From contig NC_133771.1 in NCBI RefSeq assembly GCF_003597395.2, forward strand, positions 56,889,315 through 56,953,314: a DNA stretch of 64,000 bases, read 5' to 3'. Position numbers and translations under genes: made by a program. This document shows positions 1 to 12,365 of this stretch, piece by piece. This DNA comes from Chelonoidis abingdonii (taxonomy: Eukaryota > Chordata > Testudines > Testudinidae). The notes below the pieces were generated by a model. It had not been told where the DNA came from. It saw only the letters and a list, made by a program, of their open reading frames with translations, and made no database searches. The stretch's first letter is position 1; the number at the start of each line of letters is the position of its first letter.

Positions 1-139
1 ACAAAACACACCCAGAAGTTCCCTCCCTCACTTTGAAAAATCCGGTTTCCTGATTGGTCCTCTGGTCAGGTGTTTGGTTCCCTTTGTTAACCCTTTACAG
101 GTAAAAGAAACATTAACCCTTAGCTGTCTATTTATGACA
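1..139 (-). mobile_element. LTR end (retrovirus-like LTR family A), cut by window edge
   Basis: On the minus strand this begins TGTCATAAATAGACAGCTAA and runs off the window edge. The same sequence recurs at 12898-13762 (minus), 29651-30617 (plus) and 47154-47804 (minus). The complete copy at 47154-47804 starts TG, ends CA and has a 5-bp target duplication, so this family is a long terminal repeat. Only the 5' (U3-side) end is visible here, and no retroviral coding sequence is seen in the window. Whether an internal region lies to the left cannot be judged. Confidence 0.8.
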
Positions 140-2483
140 CTCCCAAGCACAGTGAATTCCCCCTGCTACTTGCTGGGACACTAGTAACCCCACAAGCTCT
201 TTTTCACTTCTTTCTAAGCACACCGAAAAGGAAAAATTGAAGTGCTTGATACACTCATTTTGCCAGACTTGTCCTGGGGTTTGTGTTGAGACTAGATCAT
301 ACCCTGCATTTTTAAGCATGAAGGGCTAGAAAAATCACTGCAAGTCAATGAGGTTTAAGCATAGGTTAAGATTAAGTATGTGCTTAAATACTGTCCTGAA
401 GAGGGGTAGACTGAAACATGTGCTTTCATGAATCGGGGGACTATATAAGGTAGATGCTCTATATCCCTGGGAGAATTGTGAGAATTATCATAATTTATAA
501 ATGCAACAAATTAGCTTTGATTTGACAAATATGTTGCCATGGAGGGTGGTTCTTTCTAGACCCTCTAATTTCCCCATCCATCTTAAATACATAAACGTCA
601 AACAACCCAAGAAGGGAATTCTGTGGCATGGAAGGGGTATTGGAGGAGGAAATTATTTACATTGGCTTAAACCCCTTTCCTCTGACAAATTTGGGCTGTT
701 CCAGTATATTTCCTTCATTTTCCTGCTGGTCGTGCTTAAAATCACAGGGCATGATTTGGCCTTTAATTATCTAAACCATGATAGCAGGCTGAGTCTAGCA
801 AAATGAGTATATCAAGTTCTTTAATTTTTCATTCTAGGTATGCTTATAAGAGAGAACTTAAAAACATGGGTAAAAAAACTACCTAGGAGCAAAAGCAGGT
901 TTTCCATGTCTATCTTCCTTTATCAGAAAAGGACATTTTTATTTAACTAGAGTCAGTTAGCTGAGCTTTCAAGTGTGCATAAATCTCTATGGAGACCATT
1001 CCTTCTCCATTACAACCTCAGTATACTTGCAAATCTCCGCATATGCAAATCCACATTATACATTTCTAACATAGCAGTTGCTAAGTAAATGAAAGCAATA
1101 TCAATATTGGTTGTCTGGATCATGCTGTTATCTCTTGCTGAAACTCCTTATGCTGCTCCTTTTCACGTTTTTTCAACTTCTCCCCTATCTTTTCCATGAG
1201 CGTAGTCTGTACACAAGGTCATACTCAGGACATGATTGACATTTCAAGGCCCAAAGGCAAGACTTTAGAATATATTTTTCTAGTATTTGGCTCTGTGGCT
1301 GGCTCCATTAATGGATGTGTTGATAATTATGCGGCTACCTCTGGGACCGTTTCAGGGTCAGTCTGCTGCATGATTTCTGCTTCTGGATAACATCTTCTTT
1401 TAACTCATTCTTGAATTTTAGAGGTATGCTCACTGTTTGGCAATAAGGGCTACACGTATTCCAATTACGAGCCAAAAACAATTTTTTTTTAAGGAGGCAA
1501 ACAAGTAACTTCAAACGTCTATTTACACTATATGCTTTCTTTAGAACACAACTGTATGATGGCCTACTGTTCACCACTATAGGCAGCATAAAACATTCCT
1601 AGACAGATGATTGTACCCATATCTCAGTTTTTGTGGACTTACTATGAACTTTCAAAATATGGAACTATTCCTCAGGGTCTCGTTATATGGATTTGCCTTT
1701 GGATGACATCTTTTGGACCAGGCCAACATTGTCTCAAAATTGGATTTTTGTTTAAATATAAACTCAGATGATCAAGGTTCATTTAAAACATTATCACAAC
1801 TAAAAGATTATTTGAAAATTTTCTAAATGCTAATTTCTACCAGCAAATTAAAATAATGTATTAGCATTAAGAGTAGCAGTTATCATGTTGAACCACAGAG
1901 ATTTCTTTACAAACTCCCTTTGATTTCAGGTCCAGATGCTACTGCATAAATATACTCAGCTGTCAGATAGTTGTTGCATAGAAATTGTCTTATTAAAAGA
2001 CCTCTTTGAGCTGACTATCCATTCTGCTGCTGCAAACTACTAACAAGTTTCCTGCATGTATGACTGGTTAATGAAGGATGTTTAACTGCTGAAGAAATCA
2101 AAACCTGCAAGAGTAAGGTGGATAGTTATGCCAAAGATTTCTCTTTCCAACATAATGCAGAAGAGAGAAAGTGGTACTGAAAGCTCCCAGTATCAAAGAG
2201 AAGGAAATGGTTTTGTTGATGGGACTTGTATTTCAATTTACCTTAAGTACTGTGATTAGATTACTTTTATTATATTTTGCTTTTGCATGTAGGAATTCCT
2301 TACCATTCAACTTAAAGAAAAATGTATGTCTTTAATTCACACATGGTTTTTCAGAAAACCTGAATGAAAGTAACTGGAGCCATGGCCAATTAAATGATCG
2401 GGGAAGGGATGGTTAAAAGGTCACTATAATCATCTAACTATAATTCCACTCCATTACATCAGGAATCACAGCTAGACACCTTA
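140..2483. other. unassigned AT-rich sequence
   Basis: No gene or clear element is recognised. Around 344-420 there is a weak remnant of the palindromic MITE type that contains 'gtgcttaa' and 'cctgaag' motifs. The open frames at 501-806 and 1196-1390 show no domain, codon bias or similarity that I can recognise. Part of 1900-2130 is free of recognised repeats and could be unique sequence. Confidence 0.4.
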
Positions 2484-2910
2484 GAGAGGTAAGGGCGTGA
2501 GGTAATATCTTTTACTGGACCAACTTCCGTAGATGAGAGAGAGAAGTGTTTGAGCCACACAGAGCTCTTCTTCAGGTCTGGGAAAGGTACTACCAGCATC
2601 AGAACAAAATGCAAGGTGGAACACATTGTTTAGCATAAGGAGTTAGTACATACTGTAAGGTACAGTGGCCTGTTAACACCTCTACTGTCAAAGAACAAAA
2701 AGAGGGAGTTAGTGGGTTACAGATTGTTGTAATAAACCACAAATCGAGTGTCTCTGTTCAGTCCACGATTTTTAGTGTCTAGCAGAGTTATGAATGTAAG
2801 ATCCCAAGCTCTTTATTTGACCTTGGAATTTCCAGTTTTTCACTCGTGGGTGGGAAAATCTTTTGATAGTAGCTTTCTTCTCACCACCTAATCACAAAGA
2901 TTCAGTGGTG
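2484..2910 (-). mobile_element. Penelope-like retroelement 3' end, tail type 2
   Basis: Read on the minus strand, the segment ends a reading frame with WDLTFITLLDTKNRGLNRD and then a stop (the stop codon lies at 2718-2720 on plus). This resembles the C-terminal end of the Penelope-like frame at 46615-46737 (VELELICKLDTIKLGLNKH). The 3' untranslated tail follows and reads CTGAAGAAGAGCTCTGTGTG near 2556-2575, which sits where the hammerhead strand CTGANGA lies in the other tails. The GAAA strand has decayed to AAAC. The coding part is 5'-truncated and old. The tail type differs from the three elements at 31723, 46515 and 50674. Confidence 0.65.
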
Positions 2911-2984
2911 CTGATGGGAAATTTGAGTGGGCAGTTCATAAAGATGACTTAATACACAATCAGGGCCTTCCTACACATTTTTAG

Positions 2985-3125
2985 ATAGAATTTATTAACA
3001 AAATAGTGCAACTAATTAGTGCTTGCTTTGTGTCAATGGGGATAATTGGTAATTATTGTACAATCAAAACAATGTTGTCAATGCAATTAAGGTCAAGGAG
3101 CAGCTATGTCAGCCCAAGTACATCT
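2985..3125. promoter_or_regulatory. possible conserved non-coding element (speculative)
   Basis: This AT-rich stretch shows no repeat similarity and is dense in motifs typical of developmental enhancers: CTAATTAG, GATAATTGG, TAATTATTG and GCAATTAAGG (homeodomain-like), with ATTGTACAAT and AACAATG (SOX-like). Motif clustering in AT-rich DNA arises easily by chance, so this is only a candidate. Cross-species alignment would decide. Confidence 0.2.
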
Positions 3126-3465
3126 GGATATGTAGTACTTTAAAGATCCAGAGGCAAAAATAAAACCACTTACCTACGGTGGCTATCTTTGAAGTCCATA
3201 TTGTTGTGGCCACATGTCACTAATACTGCAAAAAACTGTTCCTTGCCCTTTTGGTGCCTCCTTTCCCCTCTGGCATTGTTTGTTTTGAATTGCTCAGTTT
3301 TAAAAGGATTTTTGAATAGTGATCAAAGCGATAAAGCTTCCCATCCACAACTGTATCAAACCATGAAAATTAAATGGTAAGATTTAGCAGTGCAGTTTTG
3401 ATCCAATGAAGAGAGTTGGTAAGAAAATAAAATTTCCATCTTGTGGGGGATTCTGAAATTTTGGA

Positions 3466-3807
3466 TTTTGTTTTTGTTCCATGTTGGGACAAAAAGTTGA
3501 AATCTAGAAATATTTTGTTTCAGAAACAACAAATCAACCTTATGAAAAGAATATATTTTTATAATGTTGAAATGATATAGTATTCAAAACAAAATGAAAC
3601 AAGAAAGACTAAACAAACAAAAATGGAGTTGCAATGTAAAGAAATGAGAAGGCATAATGAAATATTTCATTTTGATTTCAAATTGTTTTGAAACTTTTCT
3701 GTTGAAAATTTAATGAAAATAGACATGGTCCATGAAATGTTTCAAGTTTTACTTAACAGCATTTTGCAACAGTAAACTGTTCCATCAAATTTTTTTCAAC
3801 GAGCTCT
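3466..3807. mobile_element. old MITE with TAGAGCTGG-type terminus
   Basis: The right end, read inward on the minus strand, is TAGAGCTCGTTGAAAAAAAT. It resembles the ends at 5764 (TAGAGCTGGTCAGAAATTTT), 34014 on minus (TAGAGCTGGGCAAAATGTTA) and 62893. The body is a run of AAAA/TTTT-rich words such as 'ttttgtttcag' and 'gaaacaa' shared with 33600-34014. The left terminus is too eroded to place, so the start is approximate. Confidence 0.5.
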
Positions 3808-4794
3808 ACCAATAAGGAAAGAGGTTTGTGCATTTTGGCCCAATTTCTGCAAGGTGTTGAGTGCCCCATTTCTTATGATTTTCAGCCTCCCACAGGAAGC
3901 ATTCAGCTCAACAAAAGACTGAGTTCTAATAAAAGACTAGATAAGTTATTGTGGATATTGGCAATTCATGAATTTTCATGCATGAATGTCTCCTCTCATG
4001 TTTGTGTGCTAGAGTGCTTAAGCAGTATTGAGGGTGCCTAAGTCATGAGAATTTTAGTCCCTCAGTTGGTATAAATCACTGAAGCTCTAAATCTGTTGTG
4101 CTACACTGTTTTACACTAACTGAGAATATGCCTCGTATTCTTTGTGTTGCACGTGACTGAGGTGTAATCACATATAGAATTTGTCTGTATTCTTCATTTC
4201 CAAATGCCACTGGGGTATCTTAATAACCCTCCAGAGGGTCCACATATGACTGAGACAGACCTTCAGAATTGCAACTTACTGGTGGTAATATGACTAGATA
4301 TGAAATAAAGATAGCTGGAAATCCAAAGGACAGAACAAAGACTTTCAGATATTTTTAAAAAATATTTAGCACCCAGATGCCAGTTTTTCTGAAATCTATT
4401 CAGGTTCTTCCCTCCTGCTGGGTTCATTTCAGAAACAAGACCTGTCACTAGAAATAAATACAAATTAAAAGACCAAAAAAAAATCTGTTCATCCATCCCC
4501 ATATCACCCTTATTTCTTTCAAATATTACAAAATAAAATCTGAGGGTCTATTCTAGTGGATCCTTTCAAATCCTGATCTTTGACTCTGCCTAAAAATTGA
4601 CCATTTGCAGGTCTCTTTTACAGGTGAAATGTGCACAACCTTTTATGAGTTTCTTTTGAAAGCTTAATCATTGTTGTATCTAAGGGACAATATAAAATTT
4701 ATTTCTGTGACCCAGATGGATCGCGACTGCATTCTTTTTCATTATTTCTCTATGCACATCTCAAATGTGCTGTTGCTGTAATGCATTCTTCTTA
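3808..4794. other. unassigned sequence
   Basis: No gene or element is recognised. The frames at 3826-4041 and 4263-4502 have no recognisable domain. Confidence 0.4.
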
Positions 4795-5067
4795 GTAGTA
4801 TTCATTATTTATTTGTATAACAGCAGCACCAGCTGACACTGGGATCCTCTTAGGATAGGCCCTATAAACACATAGTGGTAGATCATCCCCAATCCTAAAG
4901 TGCTTACAATCTAAGTAGCCAAGAAAGACAGAGTTGGAAGGAATACAAAGTCACAAAGAAGTGAGTTGACCTTGCTATGGTAACACAGCAGATAACTGGC
5001 AGAGCAGGAATAAAATCCATCTCCTGATTCCCACCCCAGTGTTCATCAGACCACACTGCCTCCCAAC
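4795..5067 (-). repeat. MIR/CORE-SINE-like old SINE, antisense
   Basis: In plus orientation it contains 'agtgcttacaatctaa' and 'taacacagcagataactggcagagcaggaataaa', then a tRNA-like end 'cagaccacactgcctccc'. This order (AAGTGCTTACAATCTA, then CACACAGC, then TGGCAGAGC) is the antisense pattern of MIR-type SINEs. Similar fragments lie at 12175-12365 and 53384-53480. The exact subfamily is not assigned. Confidence 0.55.
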
Positions 5068-5763
5068 TGCCATAGATTGCTTTGTGGCATTTCTTGCTAT
5101 TAAAGAAAAAATCCTGTTATCTGTTAAAATGTACTAAGGTTTTGATCACCTTAATTATATAGATTTGAGTTCTGTGTTGTTTCTGTGCCTTAAAAGAAAT
5201 GATTATTCTTTAAAAATAATTACATGAAATATGGTATTGTTTGAAAGCATACTGATTTACCAAGAGGTTTTGAATAATAAGTTTATCTGCATCACAAAGT
5301 AGATTATAAATTGGTTTAGTTACACTAGTATTAGATTTATAATATATACTATATACAAAATTATACACTGTAATTTAAAAATTTGAGGTAATCTTTCCTG
5401 CTTTTCTTCACTTCCCTCACTTTATTTAGGGCCAACCCTACCTCAACCAGATTTAATAAATTAGTTCCCATATATTTAGTTTTATACCAAAAGGGCAAAG
5501 ACTTAGCTATTTTTCCCATGGGCTGCAGAAGGAATCTAGTGAATTATTTAGTATCACTGCATAGTTGTCTACAGGAAAGATCTTTATGATCTCTTTTTAT
5601 TGCATAACTCTGGGTGTTAGAGAGAGAGAGAAAATGAGGTGGCTTAACTTTGTCTCCTCTATTTGATATGTTTATTTCTTTTTAGCAAATGCAACATTGA
5701 CAATATTGATATGGCTAAGGCTCAGTACTGTGTGTACCATTGTTCATAGGCAAACCTTATTTC
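5068..5763. other. unassigned AT-rich sequence
   Basis: No gene or element is recognised. A short GA run (AGAGAGAGAGAGAAAA) lies near 5620-5634. Confidence 0.4.
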
Positions 5764-6180
5764 TAGAGCTGGTCAGAAATTTTCTGAAGGAATGTCAAAT
5801 TCAAGTAAACGTTCTATGGGTGCATAACAATTCCGACTAAGGTTTTGAATGAAACAAAGCAGTGCCAGATAACCCACCCAGCTGCCTGCTTCCCAAGCTC
5901 TTCAGCACCCCACATGGTTTTTGGGCTTCAGAGATCCTGGCTCATTGGTAGCACGGGCTCCCAGGCTTCTTGGCAGCTTTTCTGGTGAGCTGCTGGGGAG
6001 CCTGGGCTTCCAGGCTCCTGAATCTTTGGCAGCTGCCATGGAGCAGGGATTCCCAAGCAACCAGACTGTTTGGCATCTTGCAAGTTTGCCTCTTGCTAGG
6101 ACTCCCAGACTCCCAGGGAGCCTGGGAACTTGGGGAGAATATTTTGTTTCAGAATGATCCAAGTGTTCCTGCTGGACTTT
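5764..6180. mobile_element. GC-rich MITE with TAGAGCTGGTC terminus
   Basis: The left end TAGAGCTGGTCAGAAATTTT matches the termini at 3807, 34014 and 62893. The interior (about 5880-6140) switches to GC-rich sequence with repeated words such as 'cttcccaagc', 'gggagcctggg' and 'caggcttcttgg' on both strands. That explains the overlapping frames at 5902-6222, 5921-6157 and 5970-6182. No clean right terminus was found, so the end is approximate. Confidence 0.45.
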
Positions 6181-7419
6181 AACTTCCATTAAAAAATTGT
6201 TGACGTTTTGGCTTTTTGTCATGATTCAGGATTAATGTTTGCTGGCCTGCTCTACTCAGCTCTTCTTTATTGTTTTCATCCCAAAAGTCCAAGAAAAAAG
6301 AGTGTTTGGTGCAAGCTTTTGTATAGCATGTTCAGGTGTGGGCAGTGTGTTTTATAGGGGAATTACTTGGATTCATTTATTAAACGTCTCATGAATATGT
6401 TAATGTCACCAGGCCTGATTGTGCTCTCACTGATACCAGTTTTACACTAGTAGAGCTCCATCATCCCCATGTAGCTAGTCTTGGAAACAAGTACCTGCAC
6501 TATCGTGTCTCAGGGAAATTAGTTTTCTTTAAAATGTGGGGGAGGGAGTCCCAAGAGAAGGTGAGATCAGGCAGAGGGGAGGAAGAAAAGAAAGAGAAGG
6601 ATCTCACTTGCGACATTATCCTATACCTGTTGAAATCAATGGGAGTCTTTCAATTGATTTTAATGGGTACTGGATCAGGCCCTTACAGAGAACCTATTCA
6701 GCCATTACTGTAGAGTCTATTTGTGCCTGTTGCCTTGACAACATCTAACTGTAAAGTAACGCAGACTCAAATGTCTATAAGTTTACTTCCTTCTGCCTCA
6801 ATAATGGCTCAGAAAAGTCAGTATCAATGGCATAGAAACCTCTTGATTAGGTAAGAAATGCACTTTTTCTGTTCCTAACTTCTCCAACTGGAAGGTGGCA
6901 TTTCCAGTCCTCTTTACCAAATCTCCCTTCACTAGTTGCCAAAGCTTCTGTGGAAAGTACAGTTTAAGCAGGACTTCTAGCTTAATCTTCCCTGTGTAAG
7001 ATAAATTGAACTGTTGAACTTTCCAGAACATCAGCATCTGCTATGCCACTTCTCTGCTTCATCCGATCTCTTTAAGTTAATCAGCATTGACATAACAAAC
7101 CTTGACCAGGAAACTGAATACATGAAATTTTCTTCTATTGAATTAAGGGCTTCTGTCCATCCTTCATTTATCTCATTTCCATTGTAGTTTTATGAATCAC
7201 AACAGGTGAAGGGGAGAATATGAAGTCCTGTCCTTCTTCCCCAAAGATGAACATGAAGAACCACATTCTTCACAATGGTTCTTAGTAGATGATTTGTTTT
7301 TCCCATGTCAAGCTAACATGAAGTTAACCAGAACTAAGATATGTACTCCAGCTATCACTTCTGGGGGATTTTCAGTACATCAATCCTTTAATGCCTTATA
7401 AATAGAATCTCAGTGATCC
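6181..7419. other. mostly unassigned; small palindromic MITE at 6615-6690
   Basis: At 6615-6690 there is a small MITE remnant. It has 'gttgaaatcaatgggagtctttcaattgattttaatgggtactggatcaggccc', a palindromic form also seen at 47018-47085. The rest shows no gene or element. The frames at 6536-6748 and 6798-7037 have no recognisable domain. Confidence 0.4.
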
Positions 7420-8094
7420 TGTGACAGGGTGTACCAGTCTTAAAGGCTTCAAGGTCCTACCATGCCCCGTCCCAGAAAGAAGCAGTAGAGAAGTCCTCTG
7501 GGCTGCCTAGAGTGGCGGTGGGGGAAGCAACCAATGTGAGAGGTTGCAGGGAGCAGCCAGTCAGGGCCCAGAAGGTAGACATAAAAGGAGCTGCAGGGCT
7601 AGAGTCACTCAATTGCTGCCTGTAGCTGGAGGAGTGAGGATTGTGTTCCTGGGTGGCTGAAGGAGCAGCAAGACTGTGGACAGATCAATTACTGGCAGGG
7701 AGTGGGAGAGCAAGAAGAAGCTTCTGGCTGGCTGCTGGGACTTAATATAGATAAATGTCTGGGGCAAGAAAGCCCCAGAAAGGGTGAAGAGTCTCCAGGT
7801 AGGAAGACCTGGGTGTATGGCCCCATACCAGGGCTTGGACTATTTAAAGACTGAATCTGAAGATGGCTACAGAGATACCAACAGAGCGGTACTGGAATAG
7901 ACCCCTGATGGACTGTATACCCCACAAGAGGTCTGTTTATTTCACATACAGACTGTGTGTGTGACTTGGACAGGGGGTTGAGTCATTGAAAATCCACCTG
8001 AGAAATCACCAAGAGTGATCACTGCAGACTAAGAGTACAGGCACATGCACTCGGCCAGGGGATGCTCACGAGAGGTAGCTGCCACCCCATTACA
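7420..8094 (+). mobile_element. LTR-like element, family B
   Basis: The unit starts TGTGACAGGGTG and ends CCACCCCATTACA, giving short inverted ends of the form TGTRAYRGGG. The flanks are ATCC on the left and AGCC on the right, so a 4-bp target duplication is only a 3-of-4 match. A TATA-like ATAAAAGGAG lies at 7581-7590 in plus orientation. No gag, pol or env sequence is adjacent. I read it as a solo LTR of an unidentified LTR retroelement; a DNA element with TGTGA ends is the alternative. Confidence 0.55.
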
Positions 8095-10049
8095 AGCCCC
8101 TAATACCAATACACTCTCCCAAGTTCACTCAAGTTCATGTGGCCATGATCTATATAATGTTATTCTTAGAAGGCAGGGTCTGACCAAAAATGAATCCTTA
8201 ATACAAATCTTTTTAAGGCCATTGAAACTATCCCAGTCAGTATTTATGACTGTCACGAAAATTATCAAAATTAGCTTTAAAGTTACAAATTCAAAAACAC
8301 TTTCCCAGATATTAATGAAAACAAGCCATAATCAAGTTTTTCCACACATTTGCATTTGATCAGTTGTAAACTACAAAACACATATTCTGACTGGTTTTAA
8401 AACTGCTTTCTAATTTCCTCTGAAAATCACCAGTTAACTATGGATACAGTTAATTAATTAACCTTTTTTTCTTCTTCTCTGCCAGGCTTTTATGACAAGC
8501 TCTTTAGGATTCTAGGGATATCACGTCAGTCAGCCAAGAGAAGCCCAAGTCTTCCCAATGCTTCTTGCTCTCTAAAACTTTTAGATATTTTTCTTTCTCA
8601 TGTAAGCCCAGTAGGGCTCATTTCCAGGCACATGGTTCATATCATTCCTCTCCAACCTGAAGTTCAGATCAGGCTAATCCATGTCTTTTCCTTTTGATTG
8701 CCTTACCTTTCAGAAAATTCCTAGGAATAGACTCCTTGTCTTTCAGGATTGGTGGAGAAACATTTCTTCCAAACACTGGTCTTTTGCAAAGAAAATTAAA
8801 GAAACAGGAGCTTAACTAGTTTAGATCTGGTTAGCAAGCATCACACAAATGTAACCCAATGGGTTTGTCAAACAAGGATTGGCAGTGAACCAATTCCTGC
8901 AGTTTCATTCAGGATCCCAGTTCCTTATGTCTTGATAGGAGTACCCATCTTTCTTGATCTATTTGCATCACTGTATGGTAAAGTCAGCCATCCCAGCTGA
9001 TCTTCAAACAACTGCTGCTATGATATTCAAACAACAAACACTGAGGTTTTTGTGAGTGTATGTAGCAATGATATCCTGTACATATTTTTTCAGTCCTCCA
9101 TCCACATGATTATGGTGGAAAAAACCAGTGCCATTGTTGTTACCATGCTGTAGTTCAGATATGCCTAGTTCACAGGTCTGTTTCACTTATCCACAGACAA
9201 ATGTATAATCCTCTGCTCTCTCAAGATACTAGAAGTGATGGTGTGATATGTGAGAAGTATCTTAAGTAATTGGCACTTTTCTGCATTCTAGAAAGGGCTT
9301 GGGGGCAAATAAAAGGGTAATTATTATTACCCTATAAGTTCAGCCATTTTGGGAGTGCTCAAGTATTATTGTAATGGTGGTCATACAGTTATAAAGATAA
9401 TTTCAGAAGTTAAATAATAGAGGCAGAGACAGAGTAGATCGTGTGTGTGTAAATAATTTATGTATATTGTAAGTAGGACAGCCAAAAGTTAAGATTGCCC
9501 AATACTTTCCATTATAAGACCCTGCTTATAACTTTGCCAAACTTTGTTTAGGTTGAAGTTTTTGCATGAGGTGTGTCTACCTTAGACTGAATGTTTTGGG
9601 AAAAAAATTAGGAAAAATGTTTCAGCCATTACTCAGACTGAGATTAGGGGAAATATGTTGTTTTACCTATATTAAAAATTTCTTATAGCTGTCTCAATGT
9701 AAAGCTCTCATGCCTCCATACTTTGAAGTGGGGACTTGAAATTTGGCAAGGGGCTTGCCTAGCTGTTAAGGATATGCCTTTTGTCATCCCTGTGAAAATC
9801 AGGGCAGTCAAACAAATTTGACCAAGTTATGATCCTGTCTGAATCTCTGTTTCCATAGGCTTGGTCGAAATTTGTTAAGAGTTTGGCTGCTAAATTCTAT
9901 GAAGATTCCCTCTATACCCAGCATGCTGTAGCCTAAGGTAGCAAAGTCTCAGCATGACTTCCCTAAAATTGCTCCACCCACCACTATGACACTGCTGTGG
10001 TGCTTGGTGCATGAACTGAAGACAGGAGGACTGTCTCTCCTGTATTGTC
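8095..10049. other. unassigned; isolated splice-acceptor-like site at 8463-8485
   Basis: No gene is supported. At 8463-8485 a long pyrimidine tract ends in CCAG, followed by a 116-base stretch open in one frame (FYDKLFRILGISRQSAKR...) up to CATGTAAGC at 8600-8606. The peptide matches nothing I recognise. The remainder contains no recognised repeat. Confidence 0.35.
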
Positions 10050-10445
10050 AGTGATCCTCATGCTGGCAACTAGGCAGCAGGAGGAAGGAGCCTGGCTAGA
10101 ATGTATAGAGGTAAAGAGCCAAATGAGAGCCAAATAAGGGTGACTAGATGAGGATCCCAGGAGGGAGAAGAAGACTGTGATAAGGGACCAGATGAGTCAG
10201 CAGGGAACTGATACATGAGAGGCGGGAGAGAGGGGCTGGAAAGAAGAGCTGAGCATGGTGGACTGAAAGGAGACATCACCTTGCAGGGGACTGGCATGTG
10301 GAGCAGACTGGTGAGAGACTGAGGCTGGGGAAAAGATCAAGGGGAAGATAGGGAGCATGTCTGAGGCTGAGATAAGGACCGTCTGGAGGGGTCAGGTGCA
10401 AAGCAGGATCAGCATTGGGGCAGGGATGAGGCAGAAGTGGTCTGT
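10050..10445 (+). repeat. purine-rich low-complexity tract
   Basis: The plus strand is rich in GGAGA, GAGGA and GGGA words for about 400 bases with few pyrimidine runs. The proline/serine/leucine-rich frames on the minus strand (10070-10297, 10276-10461) are by-products of this composition. Confidence 0.55.
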
Positions 10446-12174
10446 AACCACTAGAGTCCACTCACCTCAGAACCTGGAATAGAAGCCAGGATTCTTTAGC
10501 CTCAACACTCCTTTGTTGTCTAGTAAATATCTGTGAAACCCAGGGGAAAATGTGCCTCAGCTTCTGTTGGTGGCTGCTCCACAAAGAAGATGACAACTTA
10601 TTACTGCTATCAGTTACTTTGTTAGCTCAAGTGGCAGATGTCTTGAGCAACGGATCTGAAGATTCTAATCCTACTGATGAACCAAACAGGAGTTCATGTC
10701 ATGCCACATGATGGAATTTCTGTTGTTTCAACTAGTTTTTTTTTAAAAAACCTAAGAAATTACATATAAAAATGACTTTAAAACATTAAGGATGCAAATT
10801 CTAGCACTCAAAATTAAGGAAACACCAGAATTAAGGTTGCCCTTGCAACCTTTAGTCACCCACCTTGCCATATGAGTATACATTATGATATAATCTTCAA
10901 TCATATGATCACGTATTATGTTTTCCATAAGACCCTTGCCTCATTCAGTGCACAGGGTGTATGGTGCTCAGGGAATTAATCAGGACTGTGTAGTTAATGA
11001 GATCATTGTCCATACCCTCATCTGTAGGAGAAGTTGTAAGAAGTGTAGTGAATAAGGCAAGCAACTACAGACAGAAAATGCATGGTCTCAGGGTTAAGGC
11101 AGTCAAACAATATCCTGGTCTTCTGGATTCTCTCTCTGCCTGGTGCTACACAGTTCTTATGTGAAGCTGGGCAGGTCACTTGAACCAGACTTTTCACAGG
11201 TGGTCACTCATTATGTGTTCTTCATTTATGGAGTGCCTGACTTGAGACCCTGGGAGAGTGAGAGAGAGACGCTTTCAAGTAGGGACTTATGGCTATTGAT
11301 CTGTTTCCTTATGGCAGACTTCCTTAGCAGGTATATTTTTCACACCTGGAGCCTAAATCTGGTCCTTCATGAACGGTGCTTACCCATGAAGTTCAATATC
11401 CTTAACACTAATAATCTTCGAAGTCTTTACTTAGTAACAAACTTAATCGTCAGGATAGTCAAGAAGTGTGCAGACCTGTCTTTTCAGTTGCCTTTCTTGG
11501 TATTCCAAAGGACAGTTCTAAAGGGCATTAGCAACTATTGTTAGTTGCTAATGTTCATGTTACTTAAAGTAAGCTAGGTTCTGCAATAAACTAAGACCCT
11601 TTTATGTTATAAATATGGTGGAATCAGCCTCTGGGAAATGGTTCCAATATAAGGGAATTCCCAAGTCATCAGAAAGATGCTGCAACAGCCCTATACCATC
11701 ACTCTGCCCTAGCTGCAGCCACCATGCATAGGAGGCATATGGGGGGACATATATAGACTACATTGCATTCTGTTTTTTCTAAGCTGCAAAATGGCTCGAA
11801 GGGGGCCATTGCAGCTGCGCATAGGTTAGAGCAGTGTTGAAGTTGTTCTAATTTACTCCAAGGGCTGGGATCAGAATACAGTGACTTCAAGCCACATTTC
11901 TCCCCCTGTCCTCACTCTCACCCTTTCTGTTTCTTGTAACGCACGGAACATAAAACCTATGTCTTTTAGCCCATTATCTGATTTTGTGGGGTATTTTATG
12001 TCTGTTACATTTCTAGTCTTTGGTTCTGAGTGAAGCTTCTTTCAGGGCAAAAAGGAAAATAAAGTGACACCTTTGATTCCCCCATTCCAAAACCTTCTGA
12101 ATAATATGATTGTTGCTTTTTGCCTGGCAGTCATATTTTCCTAGCAACTGACCCTGTTAGTGCCTACAGGTCTC
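10446..12174. other. unassigned; small perfect hairpin at 11526-11553
   Basis: The 133-residue frame at 11143-11544 shows no domain. At 11526-11553 the arms CATTAGCAACTA and TAGTTGCTAATG (12 bp each, perfect) flank a 4-base loop. At 12107-12168 a pyrimidine tract with CAG is followed by ACAGGTCT, a weak exon-like arrangement with no support. Confidence 0.35.
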
Positions 12175-12365
12175 AGTCCTGTTGAGGCGCCGTTTTGTTG
12201 AGCCCTGTACAAACAATAATACGAGAGTCTTTGCTTCAGATGGTTTACAGTCTAGATACACAAGATAGGCAAAGGGAACAAAGAGGGGAAGTAACTTATT
12301 GGAGATCACACAGCAGGCTAATGGCAGAGCTGTGATTAGATACTACTAGGATCACAGAGGTTCTG
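12175..12365 (-). repeat. MIR/CORE-SINE-like old SINE, antisense
   Basis: In plus orientation it reads 'gtacaaacaataatacgaga', 'gtttacagtctagata', 'ggggaagtaactta' and 'cacacagcaggctaatggcag', in the same order as the antisense MIR pattern at 4795-5067. Confidence 0.6.

Noticed and set aside
11143..11544. 133-residue plus-strand frame
   Set aside because: No recognisable domain, no flanking gene structure, and a length within chance for 64 kb.
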